From IMG/VR virus record IMGVR_UViG_3300040808_002740, positions 1 to 64,000 of that record: a DNA stretch of 64,000 bases; one strand, 5' to 3'. The notes beneath the pieces were generated by a model. The model worked only from the letters and a program-made list of their open reading frames with translations, did not search any database and had not been told where the DNA came from. Below are positions 18,801 to 26,479 of the stretch, piece by piece; position 1 is the stretch's first letter, and the number at the start of each line of letters is the position of its first letter. The stretch comes from a virus. Both the position numbers and the translations under genes were made by a program.

Positions 18801-21800
18801 ATTTGATGATATTCGTGTTCGTAACGATGCGCGTATCAGCGGAGATCTTACTGTTGCTGGCAACCTGACAATCCTTGGAACACAGTCAGAAGTTTCTGTC
18901 AACAACCTGAGTGTTGATGACTCGTGGATCTATCTGAATGGCGGCGACACCATCGCCACAACGTCATTCTCGGGTACGGGTCTTAATGACGGAACGTTGA
19001 CCGGTCACTACTCTGGAACTGGTAGCACAACCTATTACGTCAGGATTGACGGGGTTGGTGCTGGAACCGGCGGGGTGGACACCTTTGAATGGTCAAAGGA
19101 CAACTTCTCAACAACAGAAGCCACTGGCGTTGATATTGACACTGACGGTGTAACGCTTGATAACGGCATTTCAATCACATTTATTGCCGCGACTGGTCAC
19201 ACAAGTGGGGACACATGGTCGGGTACCGCTTCACCGGTAAACGTTGATATTGGTTTCGCTGGCAACTACAACGACAGCGGCTACAACCACACTGGTCTTT
19301 TCCGCGACACCGATGACGCTCGATGGAAGTTCTTCAATGCTTACGACCCAGAACTCTCAGGGAACGTTAACACTAGCGACGCATCGTTTGAATTAGCAGA
19401 TGTTCAAGCAAGCACCTTCTACGGAGCTTTAAGTGGTAATGCTACTACTGCTTCAACATTGCAGACTCCTCGGACAATTTCGCTTACTGGCGACGTGGCT
19501 GGTTCTGTCAGTTTCAACGGTTCTGGTGATGTCTCAATTTCAACGACTATCCAAGCAGATTCGGTCGCACTTGGAACTGACACGACAGGTAACTATGTTG
19601 CCGAGTTGGCTGAAAGCACCGGTGTAACAATCACCAATCCTACGGGAGAAGGTCAAACTGCCACTATCGCAATCGGGCAGGCTGTTGGCACCACAGATGA
19701 CGTCACTTTCAACACCGTCACGGCTGCTCTTACCGGTAACGTCACAGGAAACCTAACCGGCAATGTCACTGGGAACGCTGACACCGCTACTGCTCTTGCG
19801 ACTGCTCGCACCATTCAGATTTCTGGCGACGTTGCTGGTTCTGCCTCATTTGACGGAACTGGCGATATCAACATCAGCGCAACAGTTCAAGCCGACAGTG
19901 TGGCTCTTGGAACCGACACGACAGGTAATTACACCGTCAGTGTTTCTGGGGGTACAGGTGTCACAGTTACTGGCGGAACTGGCGAAGGCAATACCCCATC
20001 CGTTGCTATTGGTCAGGCGGTGGGAACGTCAGATGACGTTACGTTCAACACGGTCAGCCTTGGCACGGCACCAACTCAAGCAGGTCATGCGGTAACTAAA
20101 TCTTACGTGGACAACATTGCTGCTGGCATTGACTGGCATGAAGCGGTTCGTTTGGCTACTGCAACAACCCTTCCCGACACGCCATCTTACGACAACGGAT
20201 CAAGTGGTGTGGGGGCGACGCTTACCGCAACAAGCCAGGTCCGTCTGGTCATTGACGGAGCTAACGCAAACACTGGGGACCGTGTTCTTGTTAAAGATCA
20301 AGCAACAAGTTCTCATAACGGCATCTATGTCGTAACGAATCAAGGGGCATCAGGCACTGCGTACTGGATTCTTACAAGGGCAGATGATTTTGACGGTAGC
20401 GACGCCGACGTTAACCCTGGTGAAGCCGTTTTCGTTCTTGCCGGTAGCACGAATGTCCGACAGGGCTTCGTTGTTACGTCAACATCGTCGCCGCATTCAA
20501 TTGGGTCGGATGCACTTTCGTTCACCCAGTTCACTGGAACCCAAGCATTCACTGCCGGTACGGGTCTTGCCCAGACAGGCAACACACTGAATGTTGGAAC
20601 AGCCGATGTTTCTCGAATTGTCGTCAATGCCGACGATATTGACTTGGCTACTGTTTCAGTTGGTTCCACATCCGGTTCCGCTACCTCAACATTCGTGTCA
20701 AGTGTTACGACTGATTCGTACGGTCGTGTCACCAGCGTTGAAACCTCTGATCTTATTCAGGGTCTTGCCACGACGGATTCACCAACGTTCGTGACGGTCA
20801 CTGCTGCTTTGTCAGGAAATGCAACAACGGCTACGACTCTGCAAAATGCCCGCACCATCGCTTTGAGTGGCGATGTGACTGCTGCTGGTGTTTCGTTTGA
20901 TGGTTCCGGGAACATCACTCTGACGACGGCAATGGCTAACGACAGTGTTGATCTGGGAACGCATACCACGGGCGACTATGTCGCATCTGTCGGTGTTTCT
21001 GGAACTGGTCTGACTGTCGTTGGAACAGGTGAGGGCGCTGCGGTCACGGTCACTTCTAATGCCACGAACCTGAATACCGCAGGGACGATTGTTGCTCGTG
21101 ATGGAACGGGCAACTTCTCTGCGGGAACCATCACGGCATCTTTGACTGGCAATGTGACCGGTGATGTAACCGGTGATGTGACAGGCACGGTTTCGGACGT
21201 GTCTAATCACAGTATTGGTGGATTGAGCGATGTTGATATGACAACTCTCGCTCCTTCAGAGGGTGACGTTGCCTACTTTGATGGAACTAATTGGGTTCCC
21301 TATCCGCTTACAATCCAGAACTCTGGTGGTGTTTCAACATCAAGTGAAACGTCCGGCGACATTCTTCTCTACAACGGAACGAACTACGTCAACACGGCGC
21401 ACACTCTGGCAAACATCACCAATGTAACGCTGACATCTGAGGCTGATGGCGAGTTCTTGAAGTACAACGGAACTAACTGGGTGAACGCGAACGTTCCGAT
21501 TATTTCCGCTCTTGAAGATATTGGCGACGTTTCATTTACTTCTCTTTCCAGCGGTGAAGCAATCAGGTATGACGGAGCGAACTGGGTTAACTATGACCCG
21601 TTGGCTAGCCCTGCTTTGACTGGCACACCTACCGCACCTACGGCGGCTACAACAACGAACACCACACAGTTGGCGACGACTGCGTTTGTTCAGCAGGAAT
21701 TGTCCGCTTTGGTTGATTCTGCTCCGGCAACTTTGGATACGTTGAATGAGTTGGCTGCGGCTCTGGGTGATGACGCTAACTTCTCGACGACGGTCACGAA

Positions 21801-22176
21801 CTCGTTGGCGTTGAAAGCTCCGTTGGCTTCGCCGACATTTACCGGCACGGTTACATTGCCTGCTGGTACAAGTGTTCTCCACGATTATGACACTTACAGT
21901 TCAAACATGACTCTAAATGCCGCCCACGAAGGTCACACCTTGGAATTTTCATCGACGGGAACCATTAATGTTCCAACAAACGCCAGTGTCGCATTCCCTA
22001 TCGGAACAGTTATCAATATTGTGCAGACAGGCACAGGCACCGCAACAGTTAACGCACTCTCAGGGGTAACAATTAACGCTGCGGTTGGTCTTAAAACCCG
22101 CGAACAATGGTCTATGATAACGTTGCATAAGCGAGGCACTGACACATGGCTCGTAACTGGTGATGCAAAGGCGTGA
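15892..22176 (+). CDS. Giant repeat tail fibre (2,094 residues) with Mtd-N-like start
   Basis: A very long fibre. Residues 1-55 (IQLRRDTAANWTSEDPTLAQ, then GELGYETDTGKLKLGDG) match the N-terminal domain of major tropism determinants. A module of about 95 residues with SGDVAGSVSFDGS, TVQPDSVALGTDTTGDYV and AGTGVTL recurs at nucleotides about 16,340, 16,660, 17,540, 19,440, 19,790 and 20,810. Non-repeat beta domains separate the copies (about 17,820-18,800, 18,900-19,400, 20,050-20,550). The C-terminus has APTAATTTNTTQLATTAFV and the LDTLNELAAALGDD element typical of long fibre distal ends. GGAGGAG precedes the ATG. A host-recognition role is inferred from domain types. Confidence 0.85.
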   Translation: MATRIQLRRDTAANWTSEDPTLAQGELGYETDTGKLKLGDGLTAWTSLDYYYTTATLDEISDVTITSAADGDFLRWNGVAWINDAVNLGTDSVGDYVESVTAGTGVTILGGTGEGAAASVSIGQEVETTSDVTFNTVTADIVGNADSASILETARIIQLSGDVAGSVSFDGSTDVNIAATVQPDSVALGADTTGDYVQNLVAGTGVNLADNSGEGSTPTIAIGQSVGTGDDVTFNSVTASLTGNVTGDVSGNAGTASALQTPRVFTVDGDVAGSVSFDGSADVTITTTVQPDSVALGTDTTGDYTEGVSGGTGVTVTGGSGEGNTPSIAIGQDVSTTSNVTFNSVATTADLTVGGNLTVNGTTTTLNTANLYVEDNIINLNSGVTGAPSLNAGIEVTRGTSNNVSVRWDETQDVWEFTNDGVTYYPLPTEIDDIPGVNIVSVSNDDIIAWDSTAGEWRNIAPTVAGLTDTTVATPASNDFLRYNGAEWINAAITLGDHTVGSFVQNLVAGTGITLSNNSGEKATPTIEIGQSVGTTDDVTFNTVTGDLVGNADTATALETARTIQVSGDVVGSASFDGTANINIAATIQPDSVTLGTDTTGDYVQNLVAGNGVTLTNNSGEGATPTITLDSTASVTFEDVTVNGLLDAGHIHGELAGPVYVHVKNTSGSTIAKGTPVYATGSVGASGKTEVSPSDAATSSTMPALGITTAELTANAEGHAVILGVIKHMNTSSYDVNDVLYVDEGGGLTRTRPTAIGSKVQAIGRVIRKDASTGEILILGAGRANDTPNDIEAVRVYASYYDVAASTYTPDSTPTYEEGRIWYDSANKALRAFTSTTGVDIALGQEQALYVHNDSGVSIPAGSAVYFTGETAAIPTIALADASDGDKVNVGGVAKSTIADGAYGFIIESGVLLGVDLSGFSVGDRLHLSATTPGALTTAVPTYPNYAIGIAEVLLAQDPGCFRVKVVSEVFDDIRVRNDARISGDLTVAGNLTILGTQSEVSVNNLSVDDSWIYLNGGDTIATTSFSGTGLNDGTLTGHYSGTGSTTYYVRIDGVGAGTGGVDTFEWSKDNFSTTEATGVDIDTDGVTLDNGISITFIAATGHTSGDTWSGTASPVNVDIGFAGNYNDSGYNHTGLFRDTDDARWKFFNAYDPELSGNVNTSDASFELADVQASTFYGALSGNATTASTLQTPRTISLTGDVAGSVSFNGSGDVSISTTIQADSVALGTDTTGNYVAELAESTGVTITNPTGEGQTATIAIGQAVGTTDDVTFNTVTAALTGNVTGNLTGNVTGNADTATALATARTIQISGDVAGSASFDGTGDINISATVQADSVALGTDTTGNYTVSVSGGTGVTVTGGTGEGNTPSVAIGQAVGTSDDVTFNTVSLGTAPTQAGHAVTKSYVDNIAAGIDWHEAVRLATATTLPDTPSYDNGSSGVGATLTATSQVRLVIDGANANTGDRVLVKDQATSSHNGIYVVTNQGASGTAYWILTRADDFDGSDADVNPGEAVFVLAGSTNVRQGFVVTSTSSPHSIGSDALSFTQFTGTQAFTAGTGLAQTGNTLNVGTADVSRIVVNADDIDLATVSVGSTSGSATSTFVSSVTTDSYGRVTSVETSDLIQGLATTDSPTFVTVTAALSGNATTATTLQNARTIALSGDVTAAGVSFDGSGNITLTTAMANDSVDLGTHTTGDYVASVGVSGTGLTVVGTGEGAAVTVTSNATNLNTAGTIVARDGTGNFSAGTITASLTGNVTGDVTGDVTGTVSDVSNHSIGGLSDVDMTTLAPSEGDVAYFDGTNWVPYPLTIQNSGGVSTSSETSGDILLYNGTNYVNTAHTLANITNVTLTSEADGEFLKYNGTNWVNANVPIISALEDIGDVSFTSLSSGEAIRYDGANWVNYDPLASPALTGTPTAPTAATTTNTTQLATTAFVQQELSALVDSAPATLDTLNELAAALGDDANFSTTVTNSLALKAPLASPTFTGTVTLPAGTSVLHDYDTYSSNMTLNAAHEGHTLEFSSTGTINVPTNASVAFPIGTVINIVQTGTGTATVNALSGVTINAAVGLKTREQWSMITLHKRGTDTWLVTGDAKA
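16330..21070 (+). repeat. Six imperfect fibre repeat modules within the giant fibre gene
   Basis: Protein-level modules of roughly 85-100 residues, each containing ARTI-x-x-SGDV, FDGS/T, DSVALGTDTTG and GTGVT, recur with substitutions and different spacing at about 16,340, 16,660, 17,540, 19,440, 19,790 and 20,810. The DNA copies have diverged, so these are old duplications and not recent copies. A related module is in the fibre gene at 10586-11707. Confidence 0.75.
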
Positions 22177-22182
22177 TGACTG

Positions 22183-22770
22183 ATGGCAGGTAACAAAGGC
22201 GGAAGCGGACTACCTTTAGGTACGTTCACGTATACCGATCTCACAGACGCTGGCAATTTCGTGGTGTCGTTGCAGAATCTCGGGTTTTCCGCCGTTTCTG
22301 AAGCTGTCGATACGCTAAACACGAGTGTTTTAGGTGATGTCGGTAAAGCGCATGACATCATTGTTGACGGTCAGGAATACAACCTCACAACCACTTTCAC
22401 TGAAATTCCTTTGGGAACAACTATTTCTGTTCGCGCAATCGGACCGTTTTTCCCGCCTCACTTTCCGCCACACTTTCCGCCATTCTTCCCTCCGCACTTT
22501 CCACCCCACTTCCCGCCGTTTTTCCCTCCCCATTTCCCTCCGCATTTTCCACCATTTTTCCCTCCTCACTTCCCTCCGCACTTCCCACCGTTTTTCCCAC
22601 CTCACTTCCCTCCACACTTCCCACCTCACTTCCCGCCACATTTCCCGCCGTTCTTCCCTCCACACTTCCCACCACATTTCCCACCGTTCTTCCCACCACA
22701 CTTCCCACCGTGGTTCCCGCCTCACTTCCCACCACACTTCCCGCCTTTCTTCCCGCCGAGCTTTAAGTAG
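22183..22770 (+). CDS. Fibre-tip-like protein ending in 26 FPPX repeats
   Basis: A 195-residue protein with two parts. Residues 1-89 form a small domain (PLGTFTYTDLTDAGNFVVSL) resembling fibre-associated proteins. Residues 90-193 are 26 uninterrupted FPPX tetrapeptides (X is His 17 times, Phe 7, Trp 1, Ser 1), mostly in the order FPPH-FPPH-FPPF, ending SFK. Such a sequence would favour a polyproline-II helix with regularly spaced aromatic and His side chains that could bind metal, host surface or partner chains. It is the last gene of the fibre block, six bases after the giant fibre, and a hairpin separates it from a run of 2OG oxygenases, several of them prolyl-hydroxylase-like. Function unknown; a fibre-tip role is inferred. 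Confidence 0.7.
   Translation: MAGNKGGSGLPLGTFTYTDLTDAGNFVVSLQNLGFSAVSEAVDTLNTSVLGDVGKAHDIIVDGQEYNLTTTFTEIPLGTTISVRAIGPFFPPHFPPHFPPFFPPHFPPHFPPFFPPHFPPHFPPFFPPHFPPHFPPFFPPHFPPHFPPHFPPHFPPFFPPHFPPHFPPFFPPHFPPWFPPHFPPHFPPFFPPSFK
22450..22761 (+). repeat. Tandem FPPX-coding repeat (26 units of 12 bases)
   Basis: Twenty-six consecutive 12-base units encode Phe-Pro-Pro-X, with a 36-base higher-order period for FPPHFPPHFPPF. Synonymous differences (TTC/TTT, CCT/CCA/CCG, CAC/CAT) break up DNA identity while the protein is nearly perfectly kept, which suggests selection on the peptide rather than recent slippage alone. Confidence 0.9.
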
Positions 22771-22787
22771 GAAAAACAAGAGGAGTG

Positions 22788-22832
22788 ACATAGATCCCTT
22801 GACTGCCAACGTGGTGGACGAGGGATCTATGT
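22788..22832 (+). terminator. Long hairpin between the FPPX gene and the oxygenase cluster
   Basis: A perfect 12-base arm at 22788-22799 (ACATAGATCCCT) pairs with 22821-22832, and the interior can extend the stem by about eight more pairs, including G-T pairs, around one mismatch to the loop ACG. TTTA follows. It is preceded by an orphan GAGGAG at 22780-22785. It may terminate the fibre operon, or it may bring that ribosome site next to the ATG at 22835; the sequence cannot decide. Confidence 0.55.
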
Positions 22833-22836
22833 TTAT

Positions 22837-22852
22837 GGTAAGTTCGCTTACC
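22837..22852 (+). promoter_or_regulatory. UUCG-tetraloop hairpin directly before the first oxygenase start
   Basis: GGTAAG (22837-22842) pairs with CTTACC (22847-22852) around TTCG. UUCG tetraloops are unusually stable in RNA. The hairpin ends two bases before the ATG at 22855, where no ribosome site is present. It lies inside a 6-codon mini-frame (MVSSLT, 22835-22855) whose TGA overlaps the ATG. Confidence 0.5.
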
Positions 22853-22854
22853 TG

Positions 22855-23487
22855 ATGGAACAAGTTGAAGAAAAATCGCTAGTTGAACCAGGTCACTTCG
22901 GAACAACAGCAGAGAACATCACAGTCATTGAAAACTTCGTAGATCTAGATGATCTGAAAACCCTGCAAAAGTTTTTCCCGACTATTGAAGAGTGGGAAAA
23001 TCCTATGGGTGACGAATTTGATGAAGATGGCACGTGTATTTACGACGCCTCCTATTGGTGGGATCGAATGTGTAGTGGCGAAATCCTCAAACGCATCTCC
23101 CCAGATATATTTAATCTGATTGATAAATATATTGACAAGATGCAAAAAGTGTTGGAGGACAAATTCAACGTTGCTCTATACAAGCGCCCGCCAGTACTTA
23201 TCAGATGGCTTCCAGGCAATGAGCAGCAACCACACGCGGATAAACAGTTGAATGACGGAAAGCCAAATCCTTTCCCTCTGTATGACCTGAACTCAATCAT
23301 TTACTGGAACGAAGATTTTGATGGTGGCGAGTTTTATTACCCTGAGTTCGATATTGAAATTCCGATAAAACCAGGCTTAGCGGTAGCACATCCAGGTGAT
23401 GTCCACTATCTTCATGGTGTAAAACAAATTACCCGTGGAGAAAGATGGACTACCCCTTCTTTCTACACAATCACTGAACTGAGGTAA
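22855..23487 (+). CDS. Fe(II)/2OG dioxygenase, prolyl-4-hydroxylase-like (first of cluster)
   Basis: A 210-residue single-domain enzyme of the P4H/2OG-Fe(II) oxygenase superfamily. The iron ligands are H127-x-D129 (QPHADKQ) and H187, with R197 (RGERW) as the expected 2OG carboxylate binder. The intervening strand region IIYWNEDFDGGEFYYPE (about 148-164) is the usual NxDFEGGE-type core. Family chemistry is oxygen-dependent hydroxylation coupled to 2OG decarboxylation; the substrate is unknown. It follows the FPPX-repeat gene after two hairpins, and the next oxygenase starts four bases after its stop. The start at 22855 lacks a ribosome site; the overlapping mini-frame MVSSLT may feed ribosomes to it. 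Confidence 0.85.
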   Translation: MEQVEEKSLVEPGHFGTTAENITVIENFVDLDDLKTLQKFFPTIEEWENPMGDEFDEDGTCIYDASYWWDRMCSGEILKRISPDIFNLIDKYIDKMQKVLEDKFNVALYKRPPVLIRWLPGNEQQPHADKQLNDGKPNPFPLYDLNSIIYWNEDFDGGEFYYPEFDIEIPIKPGLAVAHPGDVHYLHGVKQITRGERWTTPSFYTITELR

Positions 23488-23490
23488 ATA

Positions 23491-24192
23491 ATGAGAATTG
23501 GCGGATACTTGGGCAACCCGACCGACGGCATCATGCTGTACAAAGACGTTTGGGCACCTGACTCAAACTTCATCGCTCGACTTGAAACCGGTCTCGCTGA
23601 GAGCACCCACGAATACTTCTCATGGAAGCAGGCGACAGTTGGAGACTACGAGGTGATGAAGGATTACAGAGATTGCGTTGACTTCAAGTTGCGTCAAGCA
23701 GACATCCCTGTTCCTGAAGAGTTCGCAGATCTTGGACGGGTGTACGAGGAAGTTATTTCTGGTGTACGCCAGTGCGTGCAGCACTACTCGTCAATGTACA
23801 ACTTGCAACTTGACTATGAAGAAGCCACCAACTTCGTTCGCTATGGCGAGGGGCAGCATTTCTCAGTTCATCCTGACTCTGGGTTTTCTTATTCTTGCGC
23901 CGTGTCTGCTATTGGGTATTTGAATGACGACTACGAAGGCGGCGAGTACATCATGCCGTACAAAAACCTTCAGTTTGTCCCCGAAGCAGGTGATGTCATT
24001 GTCCATCCAAGTGATTTCATTTACGCTCATGCTTCTCAGCCTGTAAAGAGTGGAATCAAGTATTCTGCCGTCACCATGTATGACTACAACGACCGTAACC
24101 ACCAGAGCCACGGCGGAGGTGGGTACTCGGCGCAGCAAGATACGACAATGGGAATTCCTGTTGCCAGCGGTCAGACGATGGCTATTCAGTGA
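23491..24192 (+). CDS. Fe(II)/2OG dioxygenase, prolyl-4-hydroxylase-like
   Basis: A 233-residue P4H-like enzyme. Ligands H127-P-D129 (SVHPDSG) and H180, with K190 (SGIKY) in the usual basic 2OG-binding position; Lys there is typical of collagen-type prolyl hydroxylases. The YLNDDYEGGEYIMPYKNL block (about 143-160) is the family core. The final ~35 residues are Gly/Gln-rich and low complexity (HGGGGYSAQQDTTMG), perhaps an assembly or interaction tail. GAGGT precedes the ATG, and its stop shares a base with the next gene. Same operon as the flanking oxygenases; substrate unknown. Confidence 0.88.
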   Translation: MRIGGYLGNPTDGIMLYKDVWAPDSNFIARLETGLAESTHEYFSWKQATVGDYEVMKDYRDCVDFKLRQADIPVPEEFADLGRVYEEVISGVRQCVQHYSSMYNLQLDYEEATNFVRYGEGQHFSVHPDSGFSYSCAVSAIGYLNDDYEGGEYIMPYKNLQFVPEAGDVIVHPSDFIYAHASQPVKSGIKYSAVTMYDYNDRNHQSHGGGGYSAQQDTTMGIPVASGQTMAIQ

Positions 24193-24914
24193 TGGATGTA
24201 ACTCTCACTAGAACACATCAAAATCCACCTGAGATAAAGCAAGCGTCAGTTCGACGCGACTGGATGGATGACACCTACAAGAAGCATGCATACAAGTGTC
24301 TTCCCCTGACTGAAGCAAACGTCAACGGTTGGGAGGTTCTTCTCCAACAAGATGTTGTTATTCAATGGGACGGGGGGCTGACTGTTCCTCGTGTCCTGTC
24401 CGGCGAGAAGATGACGTTTGAGACAAATGGTCAGACTTACGAACGTGACATTGTTATGCCCAGCATTGTTGGGATTATGTCGTTCACTGTTGGGTGGACG
24501 TTCTCAACGCCTCCAGGAGTGTCCACGTGGATAAGCGGGTCACCTAACTATTTTGTTGATGGGGCTGTTCCTTTAACGGCGCACATTCCATCTGACTGGT
24601 GGCCAGACGAGTTCAACATGAACTGGAAGATCACAAAAATTGGTCAGCCAGTTATTTTTCCTGCTGGTTCACCTTTTATGTTTTTCCAGTTTTACGACAA
24701 CTCTCTGATGCCAAGCGTTGAGTTCACAGTTGAGAACTACTGGGACAAGCCAGATTTGTCTGCTGCTCGACAGTCGTACGGTGATGCAAAGATGAAGAAG
24801 TTGCAAGAACAGCCTTGGACTTGGATGGGTGGCATCCGAACTGGGCTAGACGAAAACGGTAATCGTATTGGCCCCGCATTTGAGGGTCACCCACAACTGA
24901 AGGAGCCTTCATGA
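24192..24914 (+). CDS. DUF6065-like protein
   Basis: A 240-residue protein of unknown function. The layout resembles the DUF6065 family: an N-terminal beta part, TPPGVSTWISGSPNYFVDG near 111-129, then PLTAHIPSDWWPDEFNMNWK and GSPFMFFQFY, a beta-barrel-like pattern. No metal-ligand triad is clear. Members of this family are often encoded beside 2OG oxygenases (recollection, not checked). The ATG at 24192 shares its A with the previous stop, and its end overlaps the next start by four bases, so it is translationally coupled to two oxygenases. It could be a partner or small-molecule binder in the same modification system. Family assignment is from memory of sequence style. Confidence 0.5.
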   Translation: MDVTLTRTHQNPPEIKQASVRRDWMDDTYKKHAYKCLPLTEANVNGWEVLLQQDVVIQWDGGLTVPRVLSGEKMTFETNGQTYERDIVMPSIVGIMSFTVGWTFSTPPGVSTWISGSPNYFVDGAVPLTAHIPSDWWPDEFNMNWKITKIGQPVIFPAGSPFMFFQFYDNSLMPSVEFTVENYWDKPDLSAARQSYGDAKMKKLQEQPWTWMGGIRTGLDENGNRIGPAFEGHPQLKEPS

Positions 24915-26479
24915 AAGGTTTTGGCGGAATCGCCTTAGGACTGAAACTAGGCAACCTCGGTTTCAAGATGAGAGGCATCACTGCCCGGCAAGTTCTTGAT
25001 GACCCAGAGTATTTCAAGTTGATTTTCAACAAGAACAAGATGGTTGGTTTCATCGGCATGAACCCAACCGACCAGGAGCACATGAAACTGGTCAACGCTA
25101 TCTACACAGGCGAAGTTGATGAAGATTTCAACGGTGGTCTTCTTGCGGGCGTAAATCACCCAACGGTCAAGAATGTTGAAGATAAAACGGATCCTGAACA
25201 GTTTCTGAAAGAGAACTGGCATGTAGATAACCCGTTCTTGGAAGCTCCTCCTGCGGTTACTTCCATCCATATGACGACCTACCGTGTTGATAAAGATTTC
25301 GGTCACACATTCTGGGTGAGTCTTGTAAATCTGTACGAAGAGTGTCCTGAGCACATTAAGGAACACCTGCCGACGGCTCGTTTCGTGGCGGAGACTGGAG
25401 CCGCAGGACGTGACGTTGTCAGCCATCCCGCCTTGCGAACACATCCGGATACTGGAGAAACTCTTCTTTACTGGACCGGACCAGGCACCCAACTTGACGG
25501 GGGGAGCACCCCATGGTTTGAAGAACTCTACGACTGGGTTGAGGAGTATTGCCGAACAGAAGCTAATCGTTACAAGTGGACGTGGCAAGAAGGCGACGTA
25601 GTCATCTGGGACAATCGTGCCGTAATGCACGGTTTTTACAATGGCTGGGAGCGAGAGGATAGGGTCTTCCAGCGGGTAGAGGTAGGGAAGGAGAAGCCTT
25701 TCTACGATCCCGAGTACAAGGTTGATGGTAACGAGAACTTTGGTGACGTACAGTCATACCCTGGCGTTGATAAGGACAAGTCAAAAGGTCCGAACCCTGA
25801 CCACATTCCTCTTGTCTTCACAAAGGGAATCTATGCCCTTGAGGGACTTGAGTGTCTATTTCAGAAGGTAACGCTTTTCATCTTCACCAAGGATGGGAAC
25901 ATTCCTGAGCGTGGCGTCAAGTTGAAAGAGTTTTTTGACAATGAACCGTTTGGCGAGGACTTCCATGTCTACCCAGTGAAGATGGATCCGGAGGATCGAA
26001 TTTTCGCTAACTTGATGCGTTACAGCAAAGCCCACATGGAAGGGTTTGATCTTGAGGGTCAGTCGTTCCTGTTTTCTCGCAACGGGGACATGCATGGCGG
26101 GTTCCCTCCGCATCAAGACTTCATGAAGCAAGCACCAAATGACGACGACACGTTGACAGTCATTGAGAAGGTTCGTGCGTATCTGCGTTGGCATCCAGAC
26201 ATGCGGCACGCCGGACATGCATGGCATTATCCCGATTGGTTCCCACACCAGCCTTTGCAGTTTCGCCCATGGGACTTCCATAATTTGTCTTTCATGACAT
26301 ACGAAGGCTTCAGGGGTCACGATCCTCCCGAGGATTTCTTGGTTCAGTTTGCTATTGACACCATCTACGGTTGTTTCAATCATCTTCGAGATAACGATGA
26401 CCGGAAGCGGATCATTGAGCGCATCCACGACTATGTTGGATACATGCTTGAACTGGGGGAACATGAATATGAGCGATAA
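24911..26479 (+). CDS. TauD-like Fe(II)/2OG dioxygenase with long C-terminal extension
   Basis: A 522-residue protein. Residues 1-260 are TauD/TfdA-like: H104-V-D106 (NWHVDNPF), the HPALRTHPDTG substrate/2OG loop at about 172-182, and the distal H240 (AVMHGF) with R251/R255 (EREDRVFQRV). Enzymes of this family hydroxylate small molecules such as taurine, but also larger targets. The C-terminal ~260 residues are not recognised; they are rich in His/Trp/Phe (HAGHAWHYPDWFPHQ, RPWDFHNLSF). AAGGAG precedes the ATG; it overlaps the previous gene by four bases, and the next oxygenase gene starts inside its end. Length is about twice that of typical TauD, so a fused function is possible. Confidence 0.85.
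   Translation: MKGFGGIALGLKLGNLGFKMRGITARQVLDDPEYFKLIFNKNKMVGFIGMNPTDQEHMKLVNAIYTGEVDEDFNGGLLAGVNHPTVKNVEDKTDPEQFLKENWHVDNPFLEAPPAVTSIHMTTYRVDKDFGHTFWVSLVNLYEECPEHIKEHLPTARFVAETGAAGRDVVSHPALRTHPDTGETLLYWTGPGTQLDGGSTPWFEELYDWVEEYCRTEANRYKWTWQEGDVVIWDNRAVMHGFYNGWEREDRVFQRVEVGKEKPFYDPEYKVDGNENFGDVQSYPGVDKDKSKGPNPDHIPLVFTKGIYALEGLECLFQKVTLFIFTKDGNIPERGVKLKEFFDNEPFGEDFHVYPVKMDPEDRIFANLMRYSKAHMEGFDLEGQSFLFSRNGDMHGGFPPHQDFMKQAPNDDDTLTVIEKVRAYLRWHPDMRHAGHAWHYPDWFPHQPLQFRPWDFHNLSFMTYEGFRGHDPPEDFLVQFAIDTIYGCFNHLRDNDDRKRIIERIHDYVGYMLELGEHEYER

Noticed and set aside
20340-21210. Several minus-strand frames in the giant fibre gene
   Set aside because: Shadow frames from Thr/Val/Ser-rich codons; no start signals or family patterns.
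22450-22761. CRISPR-like regular repeat
   Set aside because: Repeats are contiguous, coding and have no unique spacers; the pattern is explained by FPPX codons.
22330-22863. Open frames antisense or out of frame to the FPPX repeat
   Set aside because: They are shadows of a 12-base tandem repeat, give Arg/Glu-rich or Ser/His-rich low-complexity products, and lack start signals.
24947-25630. Long minus-strand frame (227 codons) opposite the TauD-like gene
   Set aside because: Overlaps an enzyme with clear catalytic motifs; its product has no family pattern or ribosome site.
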